A stretch of 64,000 nt of DNA from Ornithinimicrobium sediminis (GCF_021272345.1 NZ_JAJSDQ010000004.1:124001-188000); one strand, 5' to 3'; shown: positions 49,179 through 57,840, numbered from the stretch's first letter. Made by a program: numbers and translations. The notes: a model not told the origin generated them from the sequence alone.

Positions 49179-50475
49179 CCGTCTGACCAGCACTTTCGCT
49201 AGCCACACGCTCGGTCAGTAGGGCGACCTTGGGCAGGTTGGTCACGCTTTGGTCACGAGGGACCAGGGCGGCCGCCCTACTTGCCGCTTCGCGACCGACA
49301 CCCTCGAACAGATGCGAGTACGTGTCGGCTGTGATGGACACGCTGGAGTGCCCCAGACGCTTGCTGACGACGGCGAGGTCTACGTTCGCAGCCAGCAGGA
49401 GCGAAGCGGCACCGTGCCTGAGGTCGTGGAGGCGCACTGGCCGCAGCCCGCACTCAACTCCCAGTTGTGCGAACACCTTGGTGAGCCTATCGGGGGAAAG
49501 CGGCATCCCATCGCTGCGACAGAAGACCAGGTCGTGATCGCTGTAGGCTCCCCCGAAGGCGTCTCGGTCCTTGGCCTGTCGGTCCTGCTGGCCGAGAAGT
49601 GCATCGATTGAGCGATCGTCCAGCTCGAGAACTCGTCCCGTCCCGCTGTGAGTCTTCGGTTCCCCAAACGAGACGCGCGTGTGCAAACTCCCGCACGCCG
49701 TGCAGGCAGAGGTCATCGGTGCCTGCACCAACTGCTGACGAACGACGAGCACACCCCTGCTCAGGTCGACATCGGACCAGCGCAGTCCAAGGGCTTCACC
49801 TCTACGCAAACCAGTCATGGCCAGCACTTCGAAAAGGTGTCCCCACTCTGTTGTCGCCGCATGGTCCAAGAAGCGTCCCAGTTCGGACGGCTCCCAGGGA
49901 ACGACCTTGGGACGCTGCGCTGCGGGGACTTCGATGTCCACAGCAGCGTTGAGCGCCACAAGCCGGCTGCGCTTTGCCGCGGCGAGCGCGGATCGCAGCG
50001 TTGCACGGACCCGCTGTACCGTGGCGGGACTCACCGAAGGGCCGCCTGCGTCGAGGAGGCCTACGAGGAAGCGCTCGACCTGATCGGGCCTCAGATCTCG
50101 CAGACGGATGTGGCCCAGAGATGGCTTGATGTGTCCACGGATGTGCTGCTCATACGACCGGACCGTGGTCGGACGCAGACCTCCCAGCGCCTTTCGCGCC
50201 AACCACGCATCCAGGTACGTCCCCAAGGTGAGGCCCTCGTCGTAGGCGTGGCCACCACCCTCCAGTCCTGCCAACCTCTCCGCCAGCGCCTCCTCCGCAC
50301 GCCTCTTGGATCGGAACCCTCCTCGCCTCTCCTGGCGGCGTGCCCGCCAGGTCCCACCCTTGCCAGGGCCAGGCCCGAGGTCCATGACGTAGACCCAGGA
50401 ACCATGATCCTTTCGACACGACCCCTGCCGCCCTTCCTTGGGGCACCCGCATCGCTTGTAGACACGACCTCTCAC
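49117..50475 (-). CDS. int: Tyrosine-family site-specific integrase
   Basis: 452 residues. An N-terminal cysteine segment (CGCPKEGRQGSC) and an AP2-like region precede a SAM-like core-binding domain (LTLGTYLDAWLARKALGGLRPTTVRSYEQHIRGHI in pieces). The catalytic domain has ALTGLRR-type arginine in MTGLRRGEALGLRWSDVD, HDLRHGAASLLLAANVD, and RLGHSSVSITADTYSHLFE with the tyrosine nucleophile. GTG at 50475 follows AAAGGAAAG and overlaps the upstream stop by GTGA. The frame ends within the tRNA gene, so the C-terminus (about the last 20 residues, GLEPTTYGLKVRSSNH) is antisense to the tRNA. Confidence 0.95.
   Translation of the reverse strand: MRGRVYKRCGCPKEGRQGSCRKDHGSWVYVMDLGPGPGKGGTWRARRQERRGGFRSKRRAEEALAERLAGLEGGGHAYDEGLTLGTYLDAWLARKALGGLRPTTVRSYEQHIRGHIKPSLGHIRLRDLRPDQVERFLVGLLDAGGPSVSPATVQRVRATLRSALAAAKRSRLVALNAAVDIEVPAAQRPKVVPWEPSELGRFLDHAATTEWGHLFEVLAMTGLRRGEALGLRWSDVDLSRGVLVVRQQLVQAPMTSACTACGSLHTRVSFGEPKTHSGTGRVLELDDRSIDALLGQQDRQAKDRDAFGGAYSDHDLVFCRSDGMPLSPDRLTKVFAQLGVECGLRPVRLHDLRHGAASLLLAANVDLAVVSKRLGHSSVSITADTYSHLFEGVGREAASRAAALVPRDQSVTNLPKVALLTERVASESAGQTVGPVGLEPTTYGLKVRSSNH
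49137..49179 (+). repeat. attL core (43 bp, 3' part of tRNA-Lys)
   Basis: The 43 bases from the anticodon loop to just past the discriminator base, starting CTTTTAATCCGTAGG, recur identically at 58115-58157. The exact length, tRNA position and adjacent integrase are the pattern left by site-specific integration. Confidence 0.95.
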
Positions 50476-51212
50476 GGCATCTTTCCTTTGTCTGTTAGGT
50501 AGCGGGGTCCCGGGGCGATGACTCCGCGTCGGCCCGGCTGACCCGGGGCTAGCCATTCCTCTCGACGGGCCGCCTTGAGCCAGGTCCTGACGGTCTCAAC
50601 TGGCCAGTCCAGCTCCTGCGATATCAGTTCGTGGGAGCCACCCAGGTGCAGCGCAGTCTCAACGAACCTCCTGAACTCGCGCGGACTCCGACGCGGGCGC
50701 CCCGGTCGGGGCTGACGCGACTCCGAGATTCGCTCGAGACGTGCCGCGCCGACCGGACCAGCAAACTCCAGCACGTCCTCGAACGTGAATCGTGGGTCCG
50801 CTGGTAAGCCGCGCGCTATGGCCGACATCGCGGAGTAGATGAGCCCAAGTCGTACCTCGCGAAGGACGTGCGCCGTGATGGCGGTGGCTGGCATCGGCGG
50901 CAAGCCAGGCAGAGAGTCACGGTCGGCCCGGATGCTGAGCTCCGTGATGATCCACGAGGGCTCGCGCCACAGCAAGCGGCCGGTGATGACCCAGCCGATC
51001 CAGTCGTCCGTCCAACGACGTTCCTCAGGGTAGGTCCGCATCTCGAACGCGTGCTCCCCCTCCGGCTCTTCCGGCAACCACAAAGTGAAAGACGCGTCGG
51101 GATCGATGCTGTCCGACGGATCCGCGTCTCGGGCCACGAAGATGCGCGCTTCCTCCCCGACCAGTGAGATCGACTCAGCGCCGACCGACGAAACTTCCCA
51201 GTGCACAGCCAC
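50472..51212 (-). CDS. HTH-containing protein of unknown function, coupled to integrase
   Basis: 246 residues. The first 170 are acidic and of no recognised family (SVGAESISLVGEEARIFVARD; TLWLPEEPEGEHAFEMRTY). The C-terminal 60 look like a helix-turn-helix (SPREFRRFVETALHLGGSHELISQELDWPVETVRTWLKAARREEWL in pieces). The stop overlaps the integrase GTG. GTG at 51212 is used, with another 6 bases on. Coupling to int suggests a role in integration control. It is divergent from the HTH gene at 51339. Confidence 0.7.
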   Translation of the reverse strand: MAVHWEVSSVGAESISLVGEEARIFVARDADPSDSIDPDASFTLWLPEEPEGEHAFEMRTYPEERRWTDDWIGWVITGRLLWREPSWIITELSIRADRDSLPGLPPMPATAITAHVLREVRLGLIYSAMSAIARGLPADPRFTFEDVLEFAGPVGAARLERISESRQPRPGRPRRSPREFRRFVETALHLGGSHELISQELDWPVETVRTWLKAARREEWLAPGQPGRRGVIAPGPRYLTDKGKMP

Positions 51213-51234
51213 ACCGGAAGCGTCCCGCCCTGGC

Positions 51235-51254
51235 CACAGGTTGTCAACCCTGTG
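51235..51254. promoter_or_regulatory. Candidate operator in the element's divergent control region
   Basis: CACAGG and CCTGTG are 8 bases apart, and inside them GTTG-T-CAAC forms an offset palindrome. The site lies in the 126-base gap between the divergent HTH genes and is a plausible binding site of one of them. Confidence 0.45.
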
Positions 51255-51338
51255 CGCTCACCCGGTTCAGAAGGTCGGTATGTCGCGCCCGCCTTCTAGG
51301 CCGTTGTGCTGTTTCAGCCCGTATGCGCTCATAGGGTC

Positions 51339-51584
51339 ATGTTCACATCACGGCAAGGCCCATCCTCCCCACCCCCCTTCCTGCTGTCACTCAGTGAGGC
51401 GCTTGGCTCTGACGCCAAGGACCTGCGTCGCGCGGCTGGACTGTCCCTGCGAGACGTTGGGCGGTACTGCGGCGTCTCACACTCGGCAGTGAGTGCCTGG
51501 GAGGAAGGTCGCTACGCACCTCGGGGGCTCCACCTCGTGGCGTATGTCCAGCTGCTCGGTGTCCTTGCAAGGGGGCACCGGTGA
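51339..51584 (+). CDS. XRE-like helix-turn-helix protein
   Basis: 81 residues. LRRAAGLSLRDVGRYCGVSHSAVSAWEEGRYAPRG is an XRE/Cro-type HTH near residues 30-65, close to the C-terminus. Its length and location in a divergent control region fit an element repressor. ATG at 51339 is chosen because the added upstream residues of a longer reading are not HTH-like. The stop overlaps the next GTG. Confidence 0.75.
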   Translation: MFTSRQGPSSPPPFLLSLSEALGSDAKDLRRAAGLSLRDVGRYCGVSHSAVSAWEEGRYAPRGLHLVAYVQLLGVLARGHR

Positions 51585-51817
51585 CCGCTCCGACCCTCGC
51601 CGAAACGCGCGACCTGCCCGCTGTCCTGGACCTGCTCACCGCATGCTCCATCCTCGGGATCGGCAGGACAGTGGGGTACCGACTGGCCCAAGAGGGCAGT
51701 TTCCCGTGCCCCGTCCTGCGCGTTGGGCACCAGTACAGAGTGCCCACTGCGGGCCTCCTTGCCGCCATCGGTCTGAACGGCGACCTCTCGAGGGGGGTGC
51801 CGGACTCCGGTGCTTGA
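51581..51817 (+). CDS. Excisionase-like helix-turn-helix protein
   Basis: 78 residues with a MerR/HTH_17-type fold: VLDLLTACSILGIGRTVGYRLAQEGSFPCPVLRVGHQYRVPTAGLLAAIG in pieces, a motif common in excisionases. The start overlaps the upstream gene by GTGA and its stop overlaps the Rep-like gene. Together with the integrase it would control excision; the name is inferred from length, fold and place. Confidence 0.75.
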   Translation: MTAPTLAETRDLPAVLDLLTACSILGIGRTVGYRLAQEGSFPCPVLRVGHQYRVPTAGLLAAIGLNGDLSRGVPDSGA

Positions 51818-52499
51818 TCCCCTGCACGTGCTTGCTCAGTACGGCAGTGCTGATTCACCCGTTCGCTGGCCGCGATGTCCGAAGAAGGGCCACCTGATCC
51901 TCAGCGATCAGCGAGGACGGCGCATCCCAGCGCGGTGCGGCAACATCGGGTGCTGGGCCTGCATCATCCCCCGCGCCTTGGACTTCGGTTCCGCCATTGG
52001 GTTGGCGCGACCAAGCAGCCTCATCACGTGGACAGGCACCCCCGGGACGTGGGGGACCATCAACGCCACGCTCCGACGCCTCCGCCAGACCCTGGTGAGA
52101 CACCGCACCTCCTTCGAGTGGGCTTATCACGTCGAACAGAACCCTGGGCAAACCGGCACCCACGTTCACGCGTGGACCCACGGTGACGTGCCACCACGAG
52201 CCGAACTCAACGAGCTGGCGTCTTCGAACGGGCTCGGCCTCGTGTTCACTCGGCGGCTGTCACTGCCGGTAGGGGTGACCACGCTCGCGTACGGGATGAA
52301 GACCTGCATGAGTGGCCTCGAGGATGATCCCGCCCGCGATCGATACCTCGCGCTTAACGGCGGCCGGCTAGTCCATACCAGCCACAAGTTCTGGAGGGAG
52401 GCCACTGGCGAGCCCCTGGCCGACGCCCGCGAAGCCGTTCGTCACGCCCGCCGAAGCAAGGGACTCACGCAAGACTGGCGGTTGGAGATGCCCGCATGA
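51810..52499 (+). CDS. Rolling-circle replication initiator-like protein
   Basis: 229 residues. An N-terminal cysteine cluster (CPKKG...RCGNIGCWACIIPRA) resembles the zinc ribbon of actinobacterial plasmid Rep proteins. GTHVHAWTHG near residue 118 supplies an H-x-H of the HUH nuclease, and tyrosines follow in TLAYGMKTCMSG. GGRLVHTSHKFWREATG is a motif I associate with such Reps. The catalytic tyrosine cannot be fixed, so activity is inferred. It suggests a circular replicating stage. It overlaps the excisionase-like gene by 8 bases. Confidence 0.6.
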   Translation: MLDPLHVLAQYGSADSPVRWPRCPKKGHLILSDQRGRRIPARCGNIGCWACIIPRALDFGSAIGLARPSSLITWTGTPGTWGTINATLRRLRQTLVRHRTSFEWAYHVEQNPGQTGTHVHAWTHGDVPPRAELNELASSNGLGLVFTRRLSLPVGVTTLAYGMKTCMSGLEDDPARDRYLALNGGRLVHTSHKFWREATGEPLADAREAVRHARRSKGLTQDWRLEMPA

Positions 52500-52708
52500 C
52501 CCGCTTTGCTGCGTTTGCTGCACCCCTCCACGCGTGCGCACGCGAGCCAGGTGGGACTCCTGGTACCCCACCACCGGTCCGCGGGTCACAGGGTTCCCGA
52601 TCCGCCCCAGATGACGAGGAGCTGTGGATCGGAGGCCTCGGTCACGCACGTGCGTCGCATGGCCGACCTTCGGCATGCAACTCACCGTCGACGAGCAAAG
52701 TATCGTGA
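52496..52708 (+). CDS. Possible small protein after the Rep-like gene (weak)
   Basis: A 70-residue reading whose ATG overlaps the Rep-like stop by ATGA, which suggests coupling. The product (TRFAAFAAPLHACAREPGG onward) has no structure or family I can see, and the gap before the next gene could equally be non-coding. Listed because the overlap pattern matches the preceding genes. Confidence 0.25.
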   Translation: MTRFAAFAAPLHACAREPGGTPGTPPPVRGSQGSRSAPDDEELWIGGLGHARASHGRPSACNSPSTSKVS

Positions 52709-52743
52709 CGTGAGACAGCCACGATCGACCGGGGGCAGAAGTT

Positions 52744-53535
52744 GTGGAGCCGCGCACGGGCCTGCTGGACGTTAAGCGACGCCGTGAACGTGCCCAATTG
52801 ACACGCCAGGAGCTGGCCGATCTGGCAGACGTTTCCTACTCCACAGTTCGCCGTCTTGAAGTTGACCCAGGACATAGGGCGTCGCAGCGCACCGTGGAGC
52901 GAGTGAACCGAGTGCTGACTCGCGCGGAGGACCCCGCAATGGCCTACAAGCCGGACGACTCGTCCCAGCCGTTAGCGACCGCCCCAGCGATCACCAGCCT
53001 GGCCCGTGCCATGGGCGAGATAGACACCAGCTCGATCCTCGCCCGAGGCCGAGCCTTCACCACCGCCGACGCCACCACCAGCCTGGCCCGTGCCATGGGC
53101 GAGATAGACACCAGCTCGATCCTCGCCCGAGCCTTCACCACCGCCGACGCCACCACCAGCCTGGCCCGTGCCATGGGCGAGATAGACACCAGCTCGATCC
53201 TCGCCCGAGCCTTCACCACCGCCGACGCGATGAGACTGGCCGAGGCTGACCTCAGCGCTGAACAGGAAGAACAGGTGGAGGCGTGGGGCGCACTGAAGCT
53301 CCTACTTCTCCTGCAGCGCCCCGACTTGCGAGATGACCCAGCGGCGGTACAACTTGCCGCTCACGCGGCCGCTGTCGTGATCGTGTCTCTGGGCCTCACG
53401 CTCATGGTCGTTGCTCCCGAGATCTTTGCTCTGGCGACTGGACTCCTGGCTCTGGGGCAGGGAGGGCGCTGGGTCAAGAGCAAGTCGTCCCGCCTCTTGG
53501 TCCCGGAAGGGACAGATGCAGTGGAACCAGACTGA
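52744..53535 (+). CDS. HTH / tandem-repeat / membrane protein of unknown function
   Basis: 263 residues with three parts. Residues 8-57 form an XRE-type HTH (LTRQELADLADVSYSTVRRLEVDPG). Residues 84-162 hold three near-identical 26-residue repeats (SLARAMGEIDTSSILAR followed by AFTTADA), the first with two extra residues. Residues 203-247 contain two hydrophobic stretches (AAAVVIVSLGLTLMVVAPE; FALATGLLALGQ), so the protein may be membrane-bound. The design resembles no family I can name. It is the only plus-strand gene next to the defence cargo. Confidence 0.75.
   Translation: MEPRTGLLDVKRRRERAQLTRQELADLADVSYSTVRRLEVDPGHRASQRTVERVNRVLTRAEDPAMAYKPDDSSQPLATAPAITSLARAMGEIDTSSILARGRAFTTADATTSLARAMGEIDTSSILARAFTTADATTSLARAMGEIDTSSILARAFTTADAMRLAEADLSAEQEEQVEAWGALKLLLLLQRPDLRDDPAAVQLAAHAAAVVIVSLGLTLMVVAPEIFALATGLLALGQGGRWVKSKSSRLLVPEGTDAVEPD
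52993..53232 (+). repeat. Three near-identical 78-bp in-frame repeats
   Basis: Copies begin at 52993, 53077 and 53155 with ACCAGCCTGGCCCGTGCCAT. Copies 2 and 3 are in tandem; the first is 6 bases longer owing to an inserted GGCCGA. The repeats are close to identical at DNA level, including synonymous positions, so they arose recently by duplication or are kept uniform by recombination. Confidence 0.9.
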
Positions 53536-53688
53536 GACCGACCCTTGTGACCAACCCGTGACCACATCACCTCTGACCAGCAGAAACACGGTAGTCATCG
53601 GATATGGAATCCGTAGCGGCGAGACTGTCATGCAGCTCCCCAGGGCGGCAAGTGGGATCATCACGGCCGACCGCTGTCCGTGAACCCC

Positions 53689-56535
53689 CTACAGTTCAGG
53701 CGCCGGGAATGCCCAGTTGGAGAACGTGCAGTTGCAGTTCACTGCTCCCGGTCGCGTCACCGCCTCGCCCGCCCTCTCACGCTCTGCCACCAAGTGGTTA
53801 AGCGCAAGGAGCTGCGTCAGCACATCAATGGCCGGGTCAAGGCCGTAGGCCTCGAGCACAGCGCTGTCCAACTCGGTGTGCAGATCACGAAGAGTGCTCC
53901 GGCCAGGACGGCGCAACACGTCGTACTGCTGCGCCAGCGTTCGTCCATCGCCGAACGCTGCCGCGCGATGATCAACGATGGCCGCAGCGGCGCGCGCCAC
54001 TCGCTCCGCTGCGTCTGGATGTGGGTCCTGGGGCCAGGGGAAGTGTCCGCCGACATTCTTCGCTGTGTAGGTCAAGCGGGTTTCCAGAGTCGTGCACTTC
54101 TCGCGAAACCACTCTGTGTGCAAGTTGCTCTGCAAGATACCGAGCGAGTAGTCGTCGGCAAAGGGGAAGGCTACCGCCGAGTCCGAGATGTGCCATCCAG
54201 GGTCCACGAACGTGAAGACCGGACCGCGCAATTCACTTGACGTGCGCGTGAGGGCGATGTACCGAGGAAATCCGTCCAGCGCCTCCAGCATATCCGCGCG
54301 CCGATACCCCAACATCCACCAATGATCTGCAAAACGGATGTGGTGAACGTTCACACGTGCCCTTGGATTGGCCTGCAAGATCTCTCGGTTGACTGCCGCC
54401 TGCTTTTGTGCCTTGAATTGCCTGTCCTGCATCGCTGTGGGCTCGAGGAACGTGAGCAGCTTTGGGTACTTTGCCCACACTTGGTCGGAGTCATATTCAG
54501 GAATGTCAATGACCCAGTCATCGATGTTCAACTTATGGAGCATCTCTCGCCCGCCCAAGACCGGGTGGAGTACTTCCGCCGCTGATGGCTCCGCCCTGAC
54601 TAGTTCCCTAGCCTGTGCCCCGTCGACCTTGAAGGCATCCGCCACACCGAAGGTCTGTCCTTGGAAGAATGAGTCTTCGCTGGCTCTGAGGGTGACCGTG
54701 GTCCGCAGGTCTTTCAGGGGAGAGAGGGAACCCGAGATCTCCGCGACTTCTACGGGACGTTCGCCGTCATCCATCCAGAGCGTACGAACCGCCGGGAGCT
54801 GCCCACCCTTTTGCCAATTCACAATGGACACCGTGACTTGGGCTTCACCGGACCAAGGCATTTGTGAGACGGCGTCGAAGATCACTCCGTCGTTATCCAC
54901 GATGTAATCTAACGAAGCCCTACGACCATCACCTTGCTTGATCGACTTTGTACCTACGAAGCCGGCTCGACCGCCAGGGCGGAGGTGATCGTGCGCCCGC
55001 GGAAACCAATAGGTCACGAAGTCGGCCACGCCTTGCGGGCCGTACTTCGCATCGAGTTTTGCCACGTACGCAGCACCAAGGTCGCGAACCATGGACCGAC
55101 GACCGAGATATGGGGGGTTGCCGATGATGGTGTCTGCCCTGGGCCAAGGAGTGAAAAGTGCGTCTGAGCAGCTGATGATCCCGTCTAAGTTGTCGAGGGG
55201 CAGGACGTTGCGGTCCTCGTCTAGCTCGTCAGCGGCGAGCTTCTTACCCAACTGCATCGTCACCTTCGCAATCTCGACGGCGAAGGGGTTCGTATCAATG
55301 CCAAGGAAATTCTCGGGGTCCACATACGTGAGGCTGGTTTGTCCTGTCAGGACACCCCGCCGCCTTGCCATGAGCTTCTCGACAACCGCATGCTCCAATC
55401 GGCGCATCTCTCGATAGGCGACGTAGAGGAAGTTCCCTGATCCGCAGGCAGGATCGAGGACCCGATATGACAACATACTGTGAAGAAGAGCCTCAAGTTC
55501 GGGCACCGTCGTGGCTGCGTCGATCCGCTCGCGCCAAGGTTCCACGACGCACGGGCCCACAATCTTCGCGATATCGGCTTGCGATGTGAAGTGTGCACCC
55601 TGCGCGTGCCTTTCTCCCTTATCCATCGAACCCTCGAACAACGTCCCAAAAATCTCAGGACGCACGTCCGCCCAGTTCGTGATTGCAGCCTCCCGCAGAA
55701 GATTAATCTCATCCCGCGTGAGCTCTTGCGGCGAAACGTGTGAGAACAAGCCGCCGTTGAAGTAGGGTGTTCCGGCGAACCGGCCCCCCGCAGTCACCCC
55801 TGGAGTATTCATTTCACGGAACAGGCCGCCTATGAGATCATATGCTTCGGAGCCATTTCGTGAATCGCTCAGGGCTTCCGAGTACGAGTGACGAGGAAGG
55901 AGTCCAATATCCTCCGAGAACATGGCCATGACCCCTTGAAGGACAAACCGCTGCGCCACGACTGTCGGCACGCCTCGCGTCTTGAGCGATGAGAATACCT
56001 GTGCAACCTGGGATGCAGCCTCCCGCGTCACCTTGACTAGGTCGTTGCCGAATACCGGCTCTTCCGCAGTAGGGAACAGAAAACTAAGCGTCTCCCATCG
56101 CTTCTCTAATTCGTCTAGCGCGACGGTGTCTATAGGCTCGTCTAGTTGATTCTCGAAGTCGTATATCCAAAAATCGTCAAAGTTGCATAACACAACGTAC
56201 CTGGGGCGGTTAGGAACTGCCCTAACCCAGTAATCAAAGGCTTGCCGATAGTGCTGACGTAGTGGGGTGCCTGCCTTTTTCATCTCAATGAGGACACGAG
56301 GCTTCCAAAGCAAATCAGCGAAGCCCGTTCCCCGGTCATCCCTCCGCCTTAACCGCGATTCAAATTCTGCACCAGCATCTTGGACGCCCTCGTGCCCGAG
56401 GGCACGGAACAGGCGGTCTAAGAACGGTTGCGCCTCACCCTTCTCATCTCCGCGCAGCCGCGCTTTGCGCCACAAGGCGAACTCGGCCAAGTTCTGCTGA
56501 AGCTGAGGCATGGGAAGGTTGGCTGAGGAGGGCAT
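53689..56535 (-). CDS. MmeI-type single-chain restriction-modification enzyme (type IIL/IIG)
   Basis: 948 residues with nuclease, methylase and specificity in one chain. The D...E-x-K nuclease site is GFADLLWKPRVLIEMKKAG (residues 71-89). The methyltransferase has DPACGSGNFLYVAY (361, motif I) and NPPYLG (473, motif IV, adenine type). The last ~300 residues would be the target recognition domain (HHIRFADHWWMLGYRRADML). MmeI-like enzymes methylate one strand of their site and cut at a distance. No separate methylase or specificity subunit is needed or seen. Codon use is less GC-rich than in neighbours, a sign of transfer. Confidence 0.85.
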   Translation of the reverse strand: MPSSANLPMPQLQQNLAEFALWRKARLRGDEKGEAQPFLDRLFRALGHEGVQDAGAEFESRLRRRDDRGTGFADLLWKPRVLIEMKKAGTPLRQHYRQAFDYWVRAVPNRPRYVVLCNFDDFWIYDFENQLDEPIDTVALDELEKRWETLSFLFPTAEEPVFGNDLVKVTREAASQVAQVFSSLKTRGVPTVVAQRFVLQGVMAMFSEDIGLLPRHSYSEALSDSRNGSEAYDLIGGLFREMNTPGVTAGGRFAGTPYFNGGLFSHVSPQELTRDEINLLREAAITNWADVRPEIFGTLFEGSMDKGERHAQGAHFTSQADIAKIVGPCVVEPWRERIDAATTVPELEALLHSMLSYRVLDPACGSGNFLYVAYREMRRLEHAVVEKLMARRRGVLTGQTSLTYVDPENFLGIDTNPFAVEIAKVTMQLGKKLAADELDEDRNVLPLDNLDGIISCSDALFTPWPRADTIIGNPPYLGRRSMVRDLGAAYVAKLDAKYGPQGVADFVTYWFPRAHDHLRPGGRAGFVGTKSIKQGDGRRASLDYIVDNDGVIFDAVSQMPWSGEAQVTVSIVNWQKGGQLPAVRTLWMDDGERPVEVAEISGSLSPLKDLRTTVTLRASEDSFFQGQTFGVADAFKVDGAQARELVRAEPSAAEVLHPVLGGREMLHKLNIDDWVIDIPEYDSDQVWAKYPKLLTFLEPTAMQDRQFKAQKQAAVNREILQANPRARVNVHHIRFADHWWMLGYRRADMLEALDGFPRYIALTRTSSELRGPVFTFVDPGWHISDSAVAFPFADDYSLGILQSNLHTEWFREKCTTLETRLTYTAKNVGGHFPWPQDPHPDAAERVARAAAAIVDHRAAAFGDGRTLAQQYDVLRRPGRSTLRDLHTELDSAVLEAYGLDPAIDVLTQLLALNHLVAERERAGEAVTRPGAVNCNCTFSNWAFPAPEL

Positions 56536-56781
56536 AGTGAGAGCCTAAGGCTCCAGAGGGTCAACGTGCGCCATGACGCACGATCGTGCCGCAGGAGGTC
56601 CAGTCGCAGTCGCAACTACCGACGACTCCGATACGGACCACTCTTGTAGCTCCCCGAGGGTCGCTCCGTCGGCCGTCTTCCACTCCGTGTCCCTATTCCT
56701 GGCCCCCCGTCAGGACACTCGATGCAGCAGCACTTGCCCTGGTCAGCGGGCCTTGGACCGTTCCAGTCGCGCCGATCCGAG

Positions 56782-57840
56782 TCAGCCCTCCTGCGTCTCT
56801 ACCGGGGACAACTGCCCCGCAACGGACTCTCCAGGCGCTGGCTCGACCAGCTGATGCGACGCCTCGTCCTCTCCCACTTCGGCGTCATCCGGCGCGCCAG
56901 CAGACGAGGGAGGTGCGGCCACCGACTGGGCCTGGAGTTCCTTCAGGGTCGTGCCGTCGCTCGTTCTCCACTCAGTGCGGCCGTTCCGTGAGGCTCCGGT
57001 CAGAACGCTTGCCGCAGCGGAGGGAGACTCGAAGACATACGTCCTCGTCAGGACGAATTCATCGTCCGCAACGGGAGCCAACACGCCATTTGAGAGCAAC
57101 TGATCCCTCAGCCGTTGGTAAGACGACGCCATGGTGACGGCCCGCTTGCGCGCCGTTGCGCCCTTGTACACGACAAACCCCTTGGACTCATCACGCGCGC
57201 TGGCCATGATCCCGGTTGTCTTGAGGAACAGGAGGGGGCGATCCTTCTCGTCCGTCACCGAAGGCTCCTCGGGCTGCGCTTGGGCCTGAGGAGCTTCATT
57301 CGCGACCTCCACCGTCTCCTCGACAGCCTCGAAAATGTCGACTCCAAGCAGTGGCAGCAGATCCAGCCAGTACTCAAGGTAGGTATCCATGAGAGCGGCA
57401 TCTGCCTCGCTCAAGAACGGCAGTTCCGGGGCAGTACGGTTGTCGATCGATGCAACGCCCGCCTCCTGGGCGAGGATCAACAGGTGCGCTTCCAGACGCC
57501 GAACCTCTGCCTTGTTCAGTGAGCTGTCGTTCGTGGTAAGCACGTAGGCGTCCGTCCAGAAGTCCTTGGAGCGATGGTGCTCGTCCAACCGAGTGCGGAC
57601 TGAGTCTGCCTCTCCCACATACACACGCACGTCGTTCGACCCCTCTACATCGGGACCGGTCAGGATGTAGACACCAGTGCGTTGCAGTTCCTCCCGCGTC
57701 CTGACCTTCTGGTAGTCCGGTCGTGCGAATGCGAAGCAGACGCCCGTCCACCCAGCTCGAGTGACTATCCGCAGTCCTTGCGGCGTACCGTCCGCCAGGA
57801 AGATGCGGATGGACACACCGCGGGCTCTTGGTGCTGGCAT
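56782..57840 (-). CDS. GIY-YIG nuclease-domain protein with DUF4357
   Basis: 352 residues. TGVYILTGPD and VRVYVGEADSVRTRLDEH give the GIY-YIG motif (G-V-Y...Y-V-G, arginine in SVRTR). The C-terminal third, SARDESKGFVVYKGATARKRAV and TLKELQAQS, matches DUF4357. The joint architecture is known in prokaryotes and often near restriction systems, but its function is not established. ATG at 57840 matches the family start (GVSIRIFLADGTPQGLRIV); a longer reading to 57903 adds unlike sequence. It lies upstream of the MmeI-type gene on the same strand, 246 bases apart, and could share its promoter. Confidence 0.8.
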   Translation of the reverse strand: MPAPRARGVSIRIFLADGTPQGLRIVTRAGWTGVCFAFARPDYQKVRTREELQRTGVYILTGPDVEGSNDVRVYVGEADSVRTRLDEHHRSKDFWTDAYVLTTNDSSLNKAEVRRLEAHLLILAQEAGVASIDNRTAPELPFLSEADAALMDTYLEYWLDLLPLLGVDIFEAVEETVEVANEAPQAQAQPEEPSVTDEKDRPLLFLKTTGIMASARDESKGFVVYKGATARKRAVTMASSYQRLRDQLLSNGVLAPVADDEFVLTRTYVFESPSAAASVLTGASRNGRTEWRTSDGTTLKELQAQSVAAPPSSAGAPDDAEVGEDEASHQLVEPAPGESVAGQLSPVETQEG

